Assembly (NCBI GenBank): GCA_965224575.1
Contig: CBDCZQ010000006.1
Coordinates: 62,001 to 126,000 of the forward strand
Direction of reading: 5' to 3'
Source: QPIN01 sp965224575
GTDB taxonomy: Bacteria; Pseudomonadota; Gammaproteobacteria; Methylococcales; Methylomonadaceae
DNA length: 64,000 bases
The notes under the pieces were generated by a model. It was not told the origin of the DNA. It worked only from the letters and a program-made list of their open reading frames with translations, and did no database searches. A program made the position numbers and the translations under genes. This document shows, piece after piece, positions 27,635 through 36,017 of this stretch. How positions within the stretch are numbered: the stretch's first letter is position 1; the number at the start of each line of letters is the position of its first letter.

Positions 27635-28528
27635 TCATTTATCAAAGTAATGGCAGGTCAAACACAACTTCCCATTTTTTGCAGGCAACCTTAGCAGTGC
27701 CTCATTTTCTATTCGTTGGTAACTCACTTTATAATTTGATTTTAATTTTTTGTTCAACTCATCCAAGCGGTCAACTTTGTCAGCTTGATAAACCTCTGCC
27801 CATGGATGCTCCTTATAGCTAATTCCTTTTTCTAGATCATCAATTTCAACCTGCTTTCCTGCTGGTTTTTTTACATCAATCACACCTCGTTGATGTGGCG
27901 TGTGGCAACTAATGCACATCACTTCACCTTTTTCACTTAGCGGGATAAAAATAGCCTGCTTTTCCCGCATTTTTTTTAAATGCTTCACCATATCTTCACT
28001 TTCTGGCTTAACTTGGTGTTCCACTGCATTAAAATGAGGAGATTTCAAGTGGCAGCCATAACAAATGGTTTCCATTGGCATTCTTAACTTTAAATCTTTT
28101 AATTCCAGTTTCTTTTCCCTGTCTGGAACTTCCTTATGGCAATATTCACATTTTTCTTTTTTTATCTCGCCTTTATCATCCAGAAGAATATGAATATTTT
28201 CACGTGTATTGGCTTTTTCGTTGTGGCAGCGATAACAAAAGTCAGTTAATGGCTTATATGGCCCACCATGCAAAAAATCTTCGGCTTCTGTATCTACATC
28301 CTCTACTGGCGTTTTATCAATATCTTCCAGCCCATGACAGGTACTGCACACCAACTCACCTTTTTCACCCAGCTCCAGTTTCTCATCAATTTTTCTATCT
28401 TTTGAAGGCTTAACCTCCACAACATGATGAAAAGGTGGTAATTCTGGTTTATCTTCACCAGCTTCAATTTTTTTTTCAGCATTGACTGCAGAACTCAACA
28501 ACAATAAAAATATCGCTAGTTTTTTCAT
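27635..28528 (-). CDS. Exported hexahaem c-type cytochrome
   Basis: Start taken at MKKLAIFLLLLSSAVNAEKK (28528), which overlaps the upstream gene by 4 bp (ATGA); 297 residues. A signal peptide is followed by six CXXCH motifs: CSTCH, CYRCH, CEYCH, CYGCH, CISCHTPH and CLTCH, separated by highly charged Lys/Glu-rich segments. No membrane helix beyond the signal, so it is probably periplasmic. I cannot assign it to a named cytochrome family. Confidence 0.8.
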   Translation of the reverse strand: MKKLAIFLLLLSSAVNAEKKIEAGEDKPELPPFHHVVEVKPSKDRKIDEKLELGEKGELVCSTCHGLEDIDKTPVEDVDTEAEDFLHGGPYKPLTDFCYRCHNEKANTRENIHILLDDKGEIKKEKCEYCHKEVPDREKKLELKDLKLRMPMETICYGCHLKSPHFNAVEHQVKPESEDMVKHLKKMREKQAIFIPLSEKGEVMCISCHTPHQRGVIDVKKPAGKQVEIDDLEKGISYKEHPWAEVYQADKVDRLDELNKKLKSNYKVSYQRIENEALLRLPAKNGKLCLTCHYFDK

Positions 28529-29511
28529 AAACCTGTTGTAGCCGCTAAACCATGGACATGGCACACTCGACAATCTGTCCCGACCTGATGGACACCCGTT
28601 AAACCATTGCCAGTTTCCTCATCTCCCTGCTCCACCAAATCATTCATTGAATGACAGCTAACACATAACTGAGAATAATCTCCATCAACAATATTGATTA
28701 AAACGGGGAGATCTCTAACCGGTGCAGCTAGCTTACTCATTCCTGCATCAGTTCGATCAACAATCAATTTTGGATTGTGTGTACCATGCATAGCATGACA
28801 ATCAGTACATTCCACTAGATCGCCATAACGATAATCCCCATCCCTTAACCCAGCATAAGTTCGCTCACCAGAGCCACGCAAATAACCATGCATATCCATA
28901 AATTGATAACTTTCTGCAATATTCACCAAAGGATCTCGTTTAAAGCGGGCTTTCATTTCAAATCCAGGTTGTTGATGCGATTTGTTATGACACCGAAGAC
29001 AAAATTCCGTCCCGTTTTTATAAGGTATCTCTGCACTCGAAGGAGAGCCTGGTAGAGATGTTAAGTCTGTTTCAGCCTCAAATTTTCCATCCATATCAGA
29101 ATTATGATGGCAGGTTAAACAGTCCTTATCTTTTAGATCTAAACTTTCCTGTACAGTAAAATCATGCTTTTCACTGCCTTTTTGCAAGGGCGACTTAGGT
29201 AGCCTTTGCTCATTATGACAAACAGTACATTGCCGCTCTACATTGGTGCCATTTTGTCCGTGACAGCCAGTACAACTACTGAATCCGACTTCAATCACAA
29301 TATCTTTTATCTTGGGTGCTTCTTTATGAATTCTATTTTTAAAATGGCATGCCACACAATTTTCTTTTCCCCATGCACTACCGTCACCTCCATGAGTTGG
29401 CATTAACAAAAGCTGTCCTTTTTCCAAAGAAACATCAATTGTATTTACTGCCCAAATGGTTTGAGAAAACACTAAAAAAAGCAAAGAAAAAACTTTCAAA
29501 CTATTGCTCAT
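28525..29511 (-). CDS. Exported octahaem c-type cytochrome
   Basis: 328 residues with a signal peptide (about 1-21, ending TIWA). Eight CXXCH motifs: CVACH, CTGCH, CTVCH, CLTCH, CLRCH, CTDCHAMH, CVSCH and CRVCHVH. The number of haems equals the count in octahaem periplasmic members of porin-cytochrome conduits, but no specific homology to OmaB or MtrA can be claimed from reading. It overlaps the 7-haem gene by 11 bp upstream and the 6-haem gene by 4 bp downstream. Confidence 0.82.
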   Translation of the reverse strand: MSNSLKVFSLLFLVFSQTIWAVNTIDVSLEKGQLLLMPTHGGDGSAWGKENCVACHFKNRIHKEAPKIKDIVIEVGFSSCTGCHGQNGTNVERQCTVCHNEQRLPKSPLQKGSEKHDFTVQESLDLKDKDCLTCHHNSDMDGKFEAETDLTSLPGSPSSAEIPYKNGTEFCLRCHNKSHQQPGFEMKARFKRDPLVNIAESYQFMDMHGYLRGSGERTYAGLRDGDYRYGDLVECTDCHAMHGTHNPKLIVDRTDAGMSKLAAPVRDLPVLINIVDGDYSQLCVSCHSMNDLVEQGDEETGNGLTGVHQVGTDCRVCHVHGLAATTGL

Positions 29512-30121
29512 GACAATCTTGACAATAAAATACGTTATGGCAACGACTGCAATTAGCAGGCATCATTTTGGCTTCTAAGCCATGTTTAGATCTGTAGCCT
29601 AATGGATGGTAACCCTTCCCTGAAGTATCTCTACGGAAATGGCAATCACTACAAAATTTAGTATCCAAATGGCAGGTTTTACATTGTTTTTCATTTTGCT
29701 TTGCATCTTCTCCATGATTCTCAATATAGCCAGAGTTATGGTCAGCCGGCCAAATTGCTTTAGGGTCGTTATGACAAACATCACAACGCCAAGGTGCTTT
29801 CACTTCTTTTACATGACAGTCGTGACATATTGCTTCTAATGCTTCATTGGCAATAATATTGACCTTTTTTCTTTTTTTCTCATCATGCTCTGTATTTTTT
29901 TGAAAGGAATGACATAACATACAGCTGTCGCCTTCTTCTTCCATGGTTTTATAATGCGCTTCATGTGGATAAAAAATATCCGGTCTAACATCCCGTTTTT
30001 GATACCATGTTTTTTCTTTCTCTTTTTCCTTTTCTGGTTTAACAGATTCAACTTCTCCTGCAATGCCTGTCACTGCGACTAAACTACATAATAGTAATAG
30101 TGTATTTATTAACCTATGCAT
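29501..30121 (-). CDS. Exported heptahaem c-type cytochrome
   Basis: 206 residues with a signal peptide (to about residue 21). Seven CXXCH motifs are packed into about 130 residues: CMLCH, CHDCH, CDVCH, CKTCH, CSDCH, CSRCH and CQDCH, the last four residues from the C-terminus. Such a high haem density suggests a wire-like carrier, possibly the one that enters or docks on the barrel, whose gene lies directly upstream and shares bases with this start (TAATG). Confidence 0.82.
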   Translation of the reverse strand: MHRLINTLLLLCSLVAVTGIAGEVESVKPEKEKEKEKTWYQKRDVRPDIFYPHEAHYKTMEEEGDSCMLCHSFQKNTEHDEKKRKKVNIIANEALEAICHDCHVKEVKAPWRCDVCHNDPKAIWPADHNSGYIENHGEDAKQNEKQCKTCHLDTKFCSDCHFRRDTSGKGYHPLGYRSKHGLEAKMMPANCSRCHNVFYCQDCHEQ

Positions 30122-31404
30122 TATTTTTCAGCCTTTGGGATAAAACGATCTAAATACCATGTCACCTGTACAGCTCCTAAGTATTCATTCTCTATTTCTG
30201 AATACCAGATATGACTACCTGATAATTTTAAAAATAAAGAATTATAAATTCGATATTGTGTGTTCAGCTCAATACCCACTGACTCATTATTGCCATAAAG
30301 CTGTCTTTTATTATTTGCTAAAGCGATATTTAGCCCTGCTTTTAAATCTGCATTTACCGTATAGTCAGCTGATAAATACAAATTTTCACTTTTTTCTTCA
30401 CCCAATTCCAGAAAATCAACTTCTGCCGCTAATGACAAATCACGTATATAGTCGTAACTAAAACCAGCATTTCCTCCATAGCCAATAAAATCACCCTCAC
30501 TTCGTCTTGCCCGCTTAAAGCCAAAATGATATTCAAAATAATCATTCAGCTGATTATTAACACTAACCCTAAGTAAATCCTGTCGCCCAAATGAATATTC
30601 GCTATAAAATTTTTCCCTAAAAGTCGTGTAAGGGTTTCTTGGGTGGTATAACTCATAGGATGTTCGAATCCTGATATCCTCAGTTAAATCCAGCATGGCA
30701 CTGACCATAAAATCTTCAAAAGTTGAGGTGCTAGTTTCATACGTCCCCATTAATGACAGTTCATAACCATGTAGATATTTTTTCGGGAAACTACCTGCTA
30801 CCGTTGATGACATACTTAATCGTGTTGAGACATCATCATCAGCAAATTGCTGAAACCCACCTCGAAAATACACATCATCAAGTGTGATGTTTTCACTTTT
30901 CCATGCAATATTTTTATTCCACTGTGCTTCTATTCCATAAAGCCAATTACCACTAACAGAACGCACATCTTCTAAACGCCTTGGTACACCCGCATAAAAC
31001 TGCAAGGAATAACCATTTTTTCCATTGTCATCATAATTATCGTATTGATAATTAACCCCATCAACGGCGTAGTAACCTAAACTATCTGCTCGCTGAAATC
31101 GTCCACCTTTTATCGTCGAACCATAATCTTTAAATTCTTTCTGTACATATAATTGATAAATATCGGCCTCAAAGTCTCTCTTACCATCACTCAGTCTAGA
31201 GACAAAATCTAACCCTCCATGCCAGCTTTTATTGTCAAAAACTTCCAGACTACCCCATACTTTACTAAAGAACTCCGAGTCATCCGGGTTTCGGTTATCT
31301 ATTTGTGTTTTTGATTTTAAAACACCGCTCCAATTCCATGCGTAACTCTCATTACTCAAGAAAAAAAGGAATATTCCACTCACAAGAATTTTTAATTTCT
31401 TCAT
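30121..31404 (-). CDS. Outer-membrane beta-barrel, putative porin of a cytochrome conduit
   Basis: 427 residues; the start is ATG at 31404 (a TTG precedes it directly). A signal peptide (SNESYA) is followed by alternating polar/hydrophobic strands throughout, with aromatic residues at strand ends: YSLQFYAGVPRRLE, IRIRTSYELYHPRNPYT, YFEYHFGFKRARR, QYRIYNSLFLKLSGSHIWY. The final strand AVQVTWYLDRF is barrel-like although seven residues follow it. No haem motif. Its place between cytochrome genes, coupled to the 7-haem gene, suggests the outer-membrane pore of an electron conduit. It does not look like a general porin, but could be an unrelated assembly partner. Confidence 0.68.
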   Translation of the reverse strand: MKKLKILVSGIFLFFLSNESYAWNWSGVLKSKTQIDNRNPDDSEFFSKVWGSLEVFDNKSWHGGLDFVSRLSDGKRDFEADIYQLYVQKEFKDYGSTIKGGRFQRADSLGYYAVDGVNYQYDNYDDNGKNGYSLQFYAGVPRRLEDVRSVSGNWLYGIEAQWNKNIAWKSENITLDDVYFRGGFQQFADDDVSTRLSMSSTVAGSFPKKYLHGYELSLMGTYETSTSTFEDFMVSAMLDLTEDIRIRTSYELYHPRNPYTTFREKFYSEYSFGRQDLLRVSVNNQLNDYFEYHFGFKRARRSEGDFIGYGGNAGFSYDYIRDLSLAAEVDFLELGEEKSENLYLSADYTVNADLKAGLNIALANNKRQLYGNNESVGIELNTQYRIYNSLFLKLSGSHIWYSEIENEYLGAVQVTWYLDRFIPKAEK

Positions 31405-31411
31405 CAATTAA

Positions 31412-31678
31412 CTAGTCATCATCAATCTGACTATAAAAATCATCACCGTTCTTCTTTTTGATCATAGCCCAGGCAACCAAAGACCCTAATGCAACCACAC
31501 AACCACCACAAACAGCACATTTCCCCGTTTGAGGAATAGTACAGCTTGAGGCTGTAAGCAAGTGGCCTCCCGCAATACCCGCACCAAATAACCAAGGTAG
31601 AGTTTTTGCAGCAAGCTCATTTGTCTGCTGAGTGTTCTCTGAATCATCAACAATTAATTCACTTATTTTTTTTGACAT
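31412..31678 (-). CDS. Small Cys-rich membrane protein of the cytochrome cluster
   Basis: 88 residues. A polar N-terminus (about 1-28) precedes two hydrophobic segments (WLFGAGIAGGHLLTA and CVVALGSLVAWAMI) that enclose four cysteines (CTIPQTGKCAVCGGC). The C-terminus is charged (KKKNGDDFYSQIDDD). No Sec signal of the usual kind. I do not recognise a family. The gene lies 7 bp upstream of the barrel gene and has GGAGG before its start. The clustered cysteines may bind a metal or form disulphides. Confidence 0.6.
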   Translation of the reverse strand: MSKKISELIVDDSENTQQTNELAAKTLPWLFGAGIAGGHLLTASSCTIPQTGKCAVCGGCVVALGSLVAWAMIKKKNGDDFYSQIDDD

Positions 31679-31703
31679 TTTTTAACCTCCTAAACGCAAA
31701 AAT

Positions 31704-31890
31704 GGGAACGATAACTAAAGTACCCAAGCAAAATTATTTTAACGATTTTATTTGTCTTTTTTATCCCCTTCTTCGTTGTAAAAATAGTTACGTAGCTAGC
31801 TATGCGCCTATTTTTACGCCTTGAATAGAATAAAAAATCCTACATAAAACAGTCAAAATAATTTTGCTTGGGTACTTAATTATCACTCCC
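31704..31890. repeat. MITE-like inverted-repeat element (family D) inside the cytochrome operon
   Basis: 187 bp bounded by 40-bp terminal inverted repeats (31704-31743 and 31851-31890) with a perfect 21-bp core (31720-31740 against 31855-31875). A second inverted repeat (GTAAAAATAG / CTATTTTTAC, 31778-31787 and 31808-31817) encloses the palindrome TAGCTAGCTA. No ORF. It separates the 861-residue cytochrome gene from the 88-residue gene. Confidence 0.75.
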
Positions 31891-31912
31891 AATAGAGTCC
31901 AGACTAACTTAG

Positions 31913-34498
31913 TTACTTATCAGCAACTATAAAATAGCCTGGCTCTTTCATTTTAAAAATTACATAGCCATCATTACCATCTATTGCTGGCTGTATTTCC
32001 ACTAATTCAGACATAGGGATAGCCTCAATAGAAGTTAACGCCCAGTTTGCAACAACCACATTAATATCATTAAGGTTTGTTTTTGTTCCTTTGTAAGTCG
32101 CCAAAACAAACATGGATGCATTGTTGAAGGATTCAACATGTTTCCTGGCAGAATCACGGACTTCAAAATAAAATACATCAGAACGTAAATGCCCATATCC
32201 ACGGGTTTCTAAAATACCATTAGCGGCTGGAATAGCATCTTTAAGCAATCCCAAAACTCCACGATAAGTTGGAAATAAAAGACTATTAACTGTATTCCCA
32301 TCAATCAGTGCTGCCATATTTCTTAAACTAAAATCACCTTTATTTACAGAAAAGAAATAGCCATCATTACTTGGTAAATCAGGTGCCATTTTAGAAGCTA
32401 ATACAGACCCAACAGATGCTAAAATATCATTTTTAGATACCTTTCTAAATTTACCAATAATTTCAGAAGCACTGGAATTTCTCAGCAATGACATAAACGG
32501 ATCAATTTTAGTTTCAAATAAAATGTCATCTACCGTTTGAACAAGACTGCCATTTTCTTTCATTTTGGTATATTTCATATCCAAAATAATATGGCCTTCT
32601 TTGACTAGACGTGGATCAGGAATACTTGATCGTCCTTTAGCTTCAATTTCCTTTGTCCCAAATATTCCATTAGGAGAAACTAGTGAGCTAAATGCTCCAT
32701 TTTGTTTACGCTCATGACACTCTCCACACGGAACAGAATCTGGCGAAGGGCGAGTGTTATGCGAAATAATATATTCATTTGCTTCTGATAGATACAATGC
32801 TGTATCAGGGTTAGCAAATCCCTTTTCTTGCAACATTCCATCAAAGGCTGTTTTCACCTGTATAAATTCTTCGTATGTTTTTGGATCACTATTAGCTATT
32901 CTTTTCTCAACTTTACTTAAAACATATCCAGAAACTTTATCCCTCCAGAGCGATCGATGGGAAGGCTGATACGGTACTATTTTTAATTTTCCATCTTCAG
33001 CTGCTCTATACCGATACAGCATATTAAGAGACTCGCCACTTTTATCCTTTTTATCTGTAATATGACATGATTGACAAGCAACGACATCAAAATGAGTTTT
33101 TGTTATCTTTGTCAGACTTTCCTTGTGATAACCCGCCATATCGCCATTGCCTTTCCAAAGCTCAAGATGAGCAGCTAGCAAAGTATCATGTCCTGAGGGA
33201 ATAATTGGCTGATTTGATTTGATATGACATTCTTCACAGGACTTGACATTGGGTGCGTAATCTAAATCACTACGCACATCCATATCTGAATTTCCTTTAG
33301 GAAAATCATGATTGGCATCTAAATCAATACTGGCTCTGTTTGATTTATAATACTGTTTAGAGTGACAAGCATTACAATTGTCAATGACTCGTGACTGGCC
33401 ATTATTTTCAACATAGATTTTTCCTTTATGAACATCATCCTTATAATCATCCTGTAATAAAGTATCCGCATCTTCACCTTCAAGTGTTGCTGAAGCATCC
33501 TCTCCGAAACCGTAAAAACCACGCCGACTATTACTGGTACGATGACACTCCATACAGTTTTCATTTGCCGGAAAACGGAGCATCGGGATAATGACTCGAC
33601 CGTTTTCATCAAAAGCGGCCTTATTCCAGTTAAAGATTGGATTATCATTCTCATCTTTTACTAGCCCTACAGAATCACCTTTGGGAGCACGCTTAATTGT
33701 GACTAAATTAGCACCATCTTTGTTAACGACAAGCTCCATTAGGCCAGTTGCTGCCTGACGAAACATACCTTTGTTAGAAAATGCCTGTCGAGCGCTTCTT
33801 GCTCCTTTATGTGCTCCCAACCCGCTATCTGCTGGCAATTTCAAAGTAGAAAAATCTATATGGCAAAATAGACAATCAGCTTCACCTACGCCACTTTTCT
33901 TCCAATCATGAAGCACAAGTTGTTTTTTCCCATCCATGACACCACGTTCATAATAATCGCCATCACCAAACTTAATATCAGCAATATTTTTTTCATCATA
34001 ACGAATACCTTCCCTATCCTTTTCTGCCCAACCACCTCCAGCGTGACAACTCATGCAGGTTTTAACATAGCCTGCTGATCCAAAGTCAGCAAAGTCATTG
34101 ATACCACCAGAATTATTTTTTTTGGCTAAAACTTGCGGATTATCCCCACCCATACAAGTGTATCCGCCATAATAACCAGGAGAGACTAAATGAGGTAGAC
34201 CTCTTTTGGTACCGTAATCATCACTAGCTTCATCACGACCCATTTGAAAATGATAGGCCTTTGTAATGGCTTCATAATCATGACAACCACTGCCTTCACA
34301 ACTTTTTTTCGGACTATAAGGATTAGTTGACTCCAAAACGTGAACACCTTGCTCATCCAACAAAGGAATCTCAGGGTGGTCAATCGCTTTATCAAATGCA
34401 TTGACAGCAGCTTTTGAATTAGAGAATATGAAAAGCATAAATAAGCAACATAGTGTTATGAACCACTTCTGCTTTTCATTATCTTTGACTGAATGCAT
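31913..34498 (-). CDS. Large exported multihaem c-type cytochrome (7 CXXCH plus one CX4CH)
   Basis: 861 residues; ATG at 34498 with TAGGAAA before it. Signal peptide about residues 12-31. The first haem-like motif is CEGSGCH (CX4CH, near residue 63), followed by CMSCH, CLFCH, CMECH, CNACH, CEECH, CQSCH and CGECH, all before about residue 610. The last 250 residues have no haem motif and look like a beta-rich domain (RGYGHLRSDVFYFEVRD, VVVANWALTSIEAIPM, ending EPGYFIVADK). It is the first gene of the minus-strand cluster and is divergent from the 34889 gene. The family is unknown to me. It may be the substrate-facing cytochrome of the system. Confidence 0.8.
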   Translation of the reverse strand: MHSVKDNEKQKWFITLCCLFMLFIFSNSKAAVNAFDKAIDHPEIPLLDEQGVHVLESTNPYSPKKSCEGSGCHDYEAITKAYHFQMGRDEASDDYGTKRGLPHLVSPGYYGGYTCMGGDNPQVLAKKNNSGGINDFADFGSAGYVKTCMSCHAGGGWAEKDREGIRYDEKNIADIKFGDGDYYERGVMDGKKQLVLHDWKKSGVGEADCLFCHIDFSTLKLPADSGLGAHKGARSARQAFSNKGMFRQAATGLMELVVNKDGANLVTIKRAPKGDSVGLVKDENDNPIFNWNKAAFDENGRVIIPMLRFPANENCMECHRTSNSRRGFYGFGEDASATLEGEDADTLLQDDYKDDVHKGKIYVENNGQSRVIDNCNACHSKQYYKSNRASIDLDANHDFPKGNSDMDVRSDLDYAPNVKSCEECHIKSNQPIIPSGHDTLLAAHLELWKGNGDMAGYHKESLTKITKTHFDVVACQSCHITDKKDKSGESLNMLYRYRAAEDGKLKIVPYQPSHRSLWRDKVSGYVLSKVEKRIANSDPKTYEEFIQVKTAFDGMLQEKGFANPDTALYLSEANEYIISHNTRPSPDSVPCGECHERKQNGAFSSLVSPNGIFGTKEIEAKGRSSIPDPRLVKEGHIILDMKYTKMKENGSLVQTVDDILFETKIDPFMSLLRNSSASEIIGKFRKVSKNDILASVGSVLASKMAPDLPSNDGYFFSVNKGDFSLRNMAALIDGNTVNSLLFPTYRGVLGLLKDAIPAANGILETRGYGHLRSDVFYFEVRDSARKHVESFNNASMFVLATYKGTKTNLNDINVVVANWALTSIEAIPMSELVEIQPAIDGNDGYVIFKMKEPGYFIVADK

Positions 34499-34888
34499 TA
34501 AATTTCCTAGTGCCTTAAATTGTATGACTTAAATAGTTGTTTTTAAAAAAATAAAATAATATATTTTTTATCCACAACTTACAAAATCACAGTTAACCAA
34601 GAGAGCAAAGCAAAAAATAAGCCAGCTTTTATAATTCATCTATATTTTCTTTATAAATTAAAAACAATGTGTTACCTCATCTATCTTTACATCGTTTTCG
34701 ACAACAGCACAACATACGTTAAATAACATACGATATTTAAGCTATATAACATTGTTTAGTTATATCAAGCGTCTTATAAAAACTGAGAAGCCATAAAGTA
34801 TCAACACTTTTGTCAAACGTATAAACAAAAATTAATTACACAATTATTTTAAAATTTTTTAATAAAAATAACTAAAGGACATTCAAAA
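34499..34888. promoter_or_regulatory. Divergent AT-rich control region
   Basis: 390 bp between the divergent cytochrome operon and the 34889 gene, so it should hold promoters for both. 34571-34754 resembles 47791-47974, another upstream region: the landmarks TCCACAAC, CGTTAAAT and GCTATATAACATTG occur at equal spacing (170 bp between first and last). GCTATATAAC-N6-TAGTTATATC (34741-34766) is an imperfect inverted pair that could be an operator. I see no clear -35/-10 pair. Confidence 0.45.
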
Positions 34889-35653
34889 GTGCAAAATCCA
34901 CACCATGTTTATGAATTATTATTAGATGCATCCAGCAGCAAACAAACAATTGATCGACTCGTTATTGGCCAAGTCTGGACGGTCTGTCAAGCTAACCATT
35001 CAGGCTTAGCAATGAGCCCACCCCTTGCCACTAGAACATTACCTTGGGCTGGTACATTGCAAGGCAAATCACTAACGGAATTAACTTCTTGGATTACTCA
35101 CTGGGACTTGTTTAAGGCAACCGTTGGTTTATCAGCTATTAACAGCTCCCTTAACCAGCGCACACCACTTCTTGGAAAACGATTAGAACCTGAACCAGGA
35201 AAAGCTAATTTAGCTGTTTTTGACTATTTCTTTCCTCAGATAAAAGACAGCAATATTGTTGTGATTGGTCACTATCCTGGCATTGAGCGTTATTACTCTC
35301 AGTACAATCTTAAAGTTATCGAGCGTCAACCGGTAGATAAAGATTATCCTGATTCTGCTGCAGAGTTTTTAATACCTGAAGCAAACTGGGTTTTCATTAC
35401 TGCAACTTCGCTTGCCAATAAAACATTTGCAAGACTAATAGAATTGGCATCAAATGCTAAAACGGTATTAATGGGGCCAAGCACTCCCTGGTTAACAGAG
35501 TTATCTGAATTTGGTATTGATTATTTAGTAGGCGTTGATGTGGTAGATGATGAACTTCTTTTTCAAACTGCAGCAGAGGGAGGTGGTGTTCGAATATTTG
35601 ATCAATCTGTCCGCTATAAAGTTGTTGATTTAACAACAAAGTTTACTCTGTAA
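34889..35653 (+). CDS. DUF4213/DUF364-type putative metal-chelation protein
   Basis: 254 residues, GTG start with TAAAGGA eight bases upstream. The first half (to about residue 110) resembles the DUF4213 enolase-like N-terminal domain, with SAINSSLNQ. The second half is the Rossmann-like DUF364 domain: NIVVIGHYPGIERY, AAEFLIPEANWVFITATSLANKT, VLMGPSTPWLTELSEFGIDYLVGV. Members of this family occur near Mo, W and other metal genes and have been proposed to bind or chelate metals. The gene lies upstream of the molybdenum storage and transport genes and divergent from the cytochrome cluster. Confidence 0.75.
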   Translation: MQNPHHVYELLLDASSSKQTIDRLVIGQVWTVCQANHSGLAMSPPLATRTLPWAGTLQGKSLTELTSWITHWDLFKATVGLSAINSSLNQRTPLLGKRLEPEPGKANLAVFDYFFPQIKDSNIVVIGHYPGIERYYSQYNLKVIERQPVDKDYPDSAAEFLIPEANWVFITATSLANKTFARLIELASNAKTVLMGPSTPWLTELSEFGIDYLVGVDVVDDELLFQTAAEGGGVRIFDQSVRYKVVDLTTKFTL

Positions 35654-35675
35654 TTTTCTACATTTTCATCGCGCA

Positions 35676-36017
35676 TTAAGAACGAAAAATAAAATAGGCA
35701 CCGGCAGACATACAAAGTGCAGCCCAATAATAATCAGTTTTAAAGGGCTGGTTCATAACAAATATTGCGAAAGGAATAAACATCAGTAATGACATTCCTA
35801 CTTGTATTATTTGTAGCTGAAACAATGATAATGCAGTATTACCAATTCGGTTAGCAGGTATATGAACTGCATATTCAAAAAATGCAATCCCCCAACTAAC
35901 AATCGCGGCAATATACCATGGCTTATGATCCAGGTATTTTAAATGTAAGTACCATGCTGATAGCATAAAAAAATTTGAAACAACTAAAAGCAAAAGAGTA
36001 CGAGTTAATACAGACAT
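35676..36017 (-). CDS. DMT-superfamily small membrane protein (DUF486-type)
   Basis: I favour the start MSVLTRTLLLLVVSNFFM (36017), giving 113 residues, typical for this family; an upstream ATG would add 15 residues. Four membrane helices are visible, with FMLSAWYLHLKYL, IVSWGIAFFEYAVHIPANRIG and FQLQIIQ as recognisable family blocks. The transport substrate is unknown. It stands alone on the minus strand between plus-strand genes. Confidence 0.75.
   Translation of the reverse strand: MSVLTRTLLLLVVSNFFMLSAWYLHLKYLDHKPWYIAAIVSWGIAFFEYAVHIPANRIGNTALSLFQLQIIQVGMSLLMFIPFAIFVMNQPFKTDYYWAALCMSAGAYFIFRS

Noticed and set aside
31606..31824. Plus-strand ORF running through the MITE-like element D
   Set aside because: It overlaps the 88-residue gene and the inverted repeat and shows no coding features.
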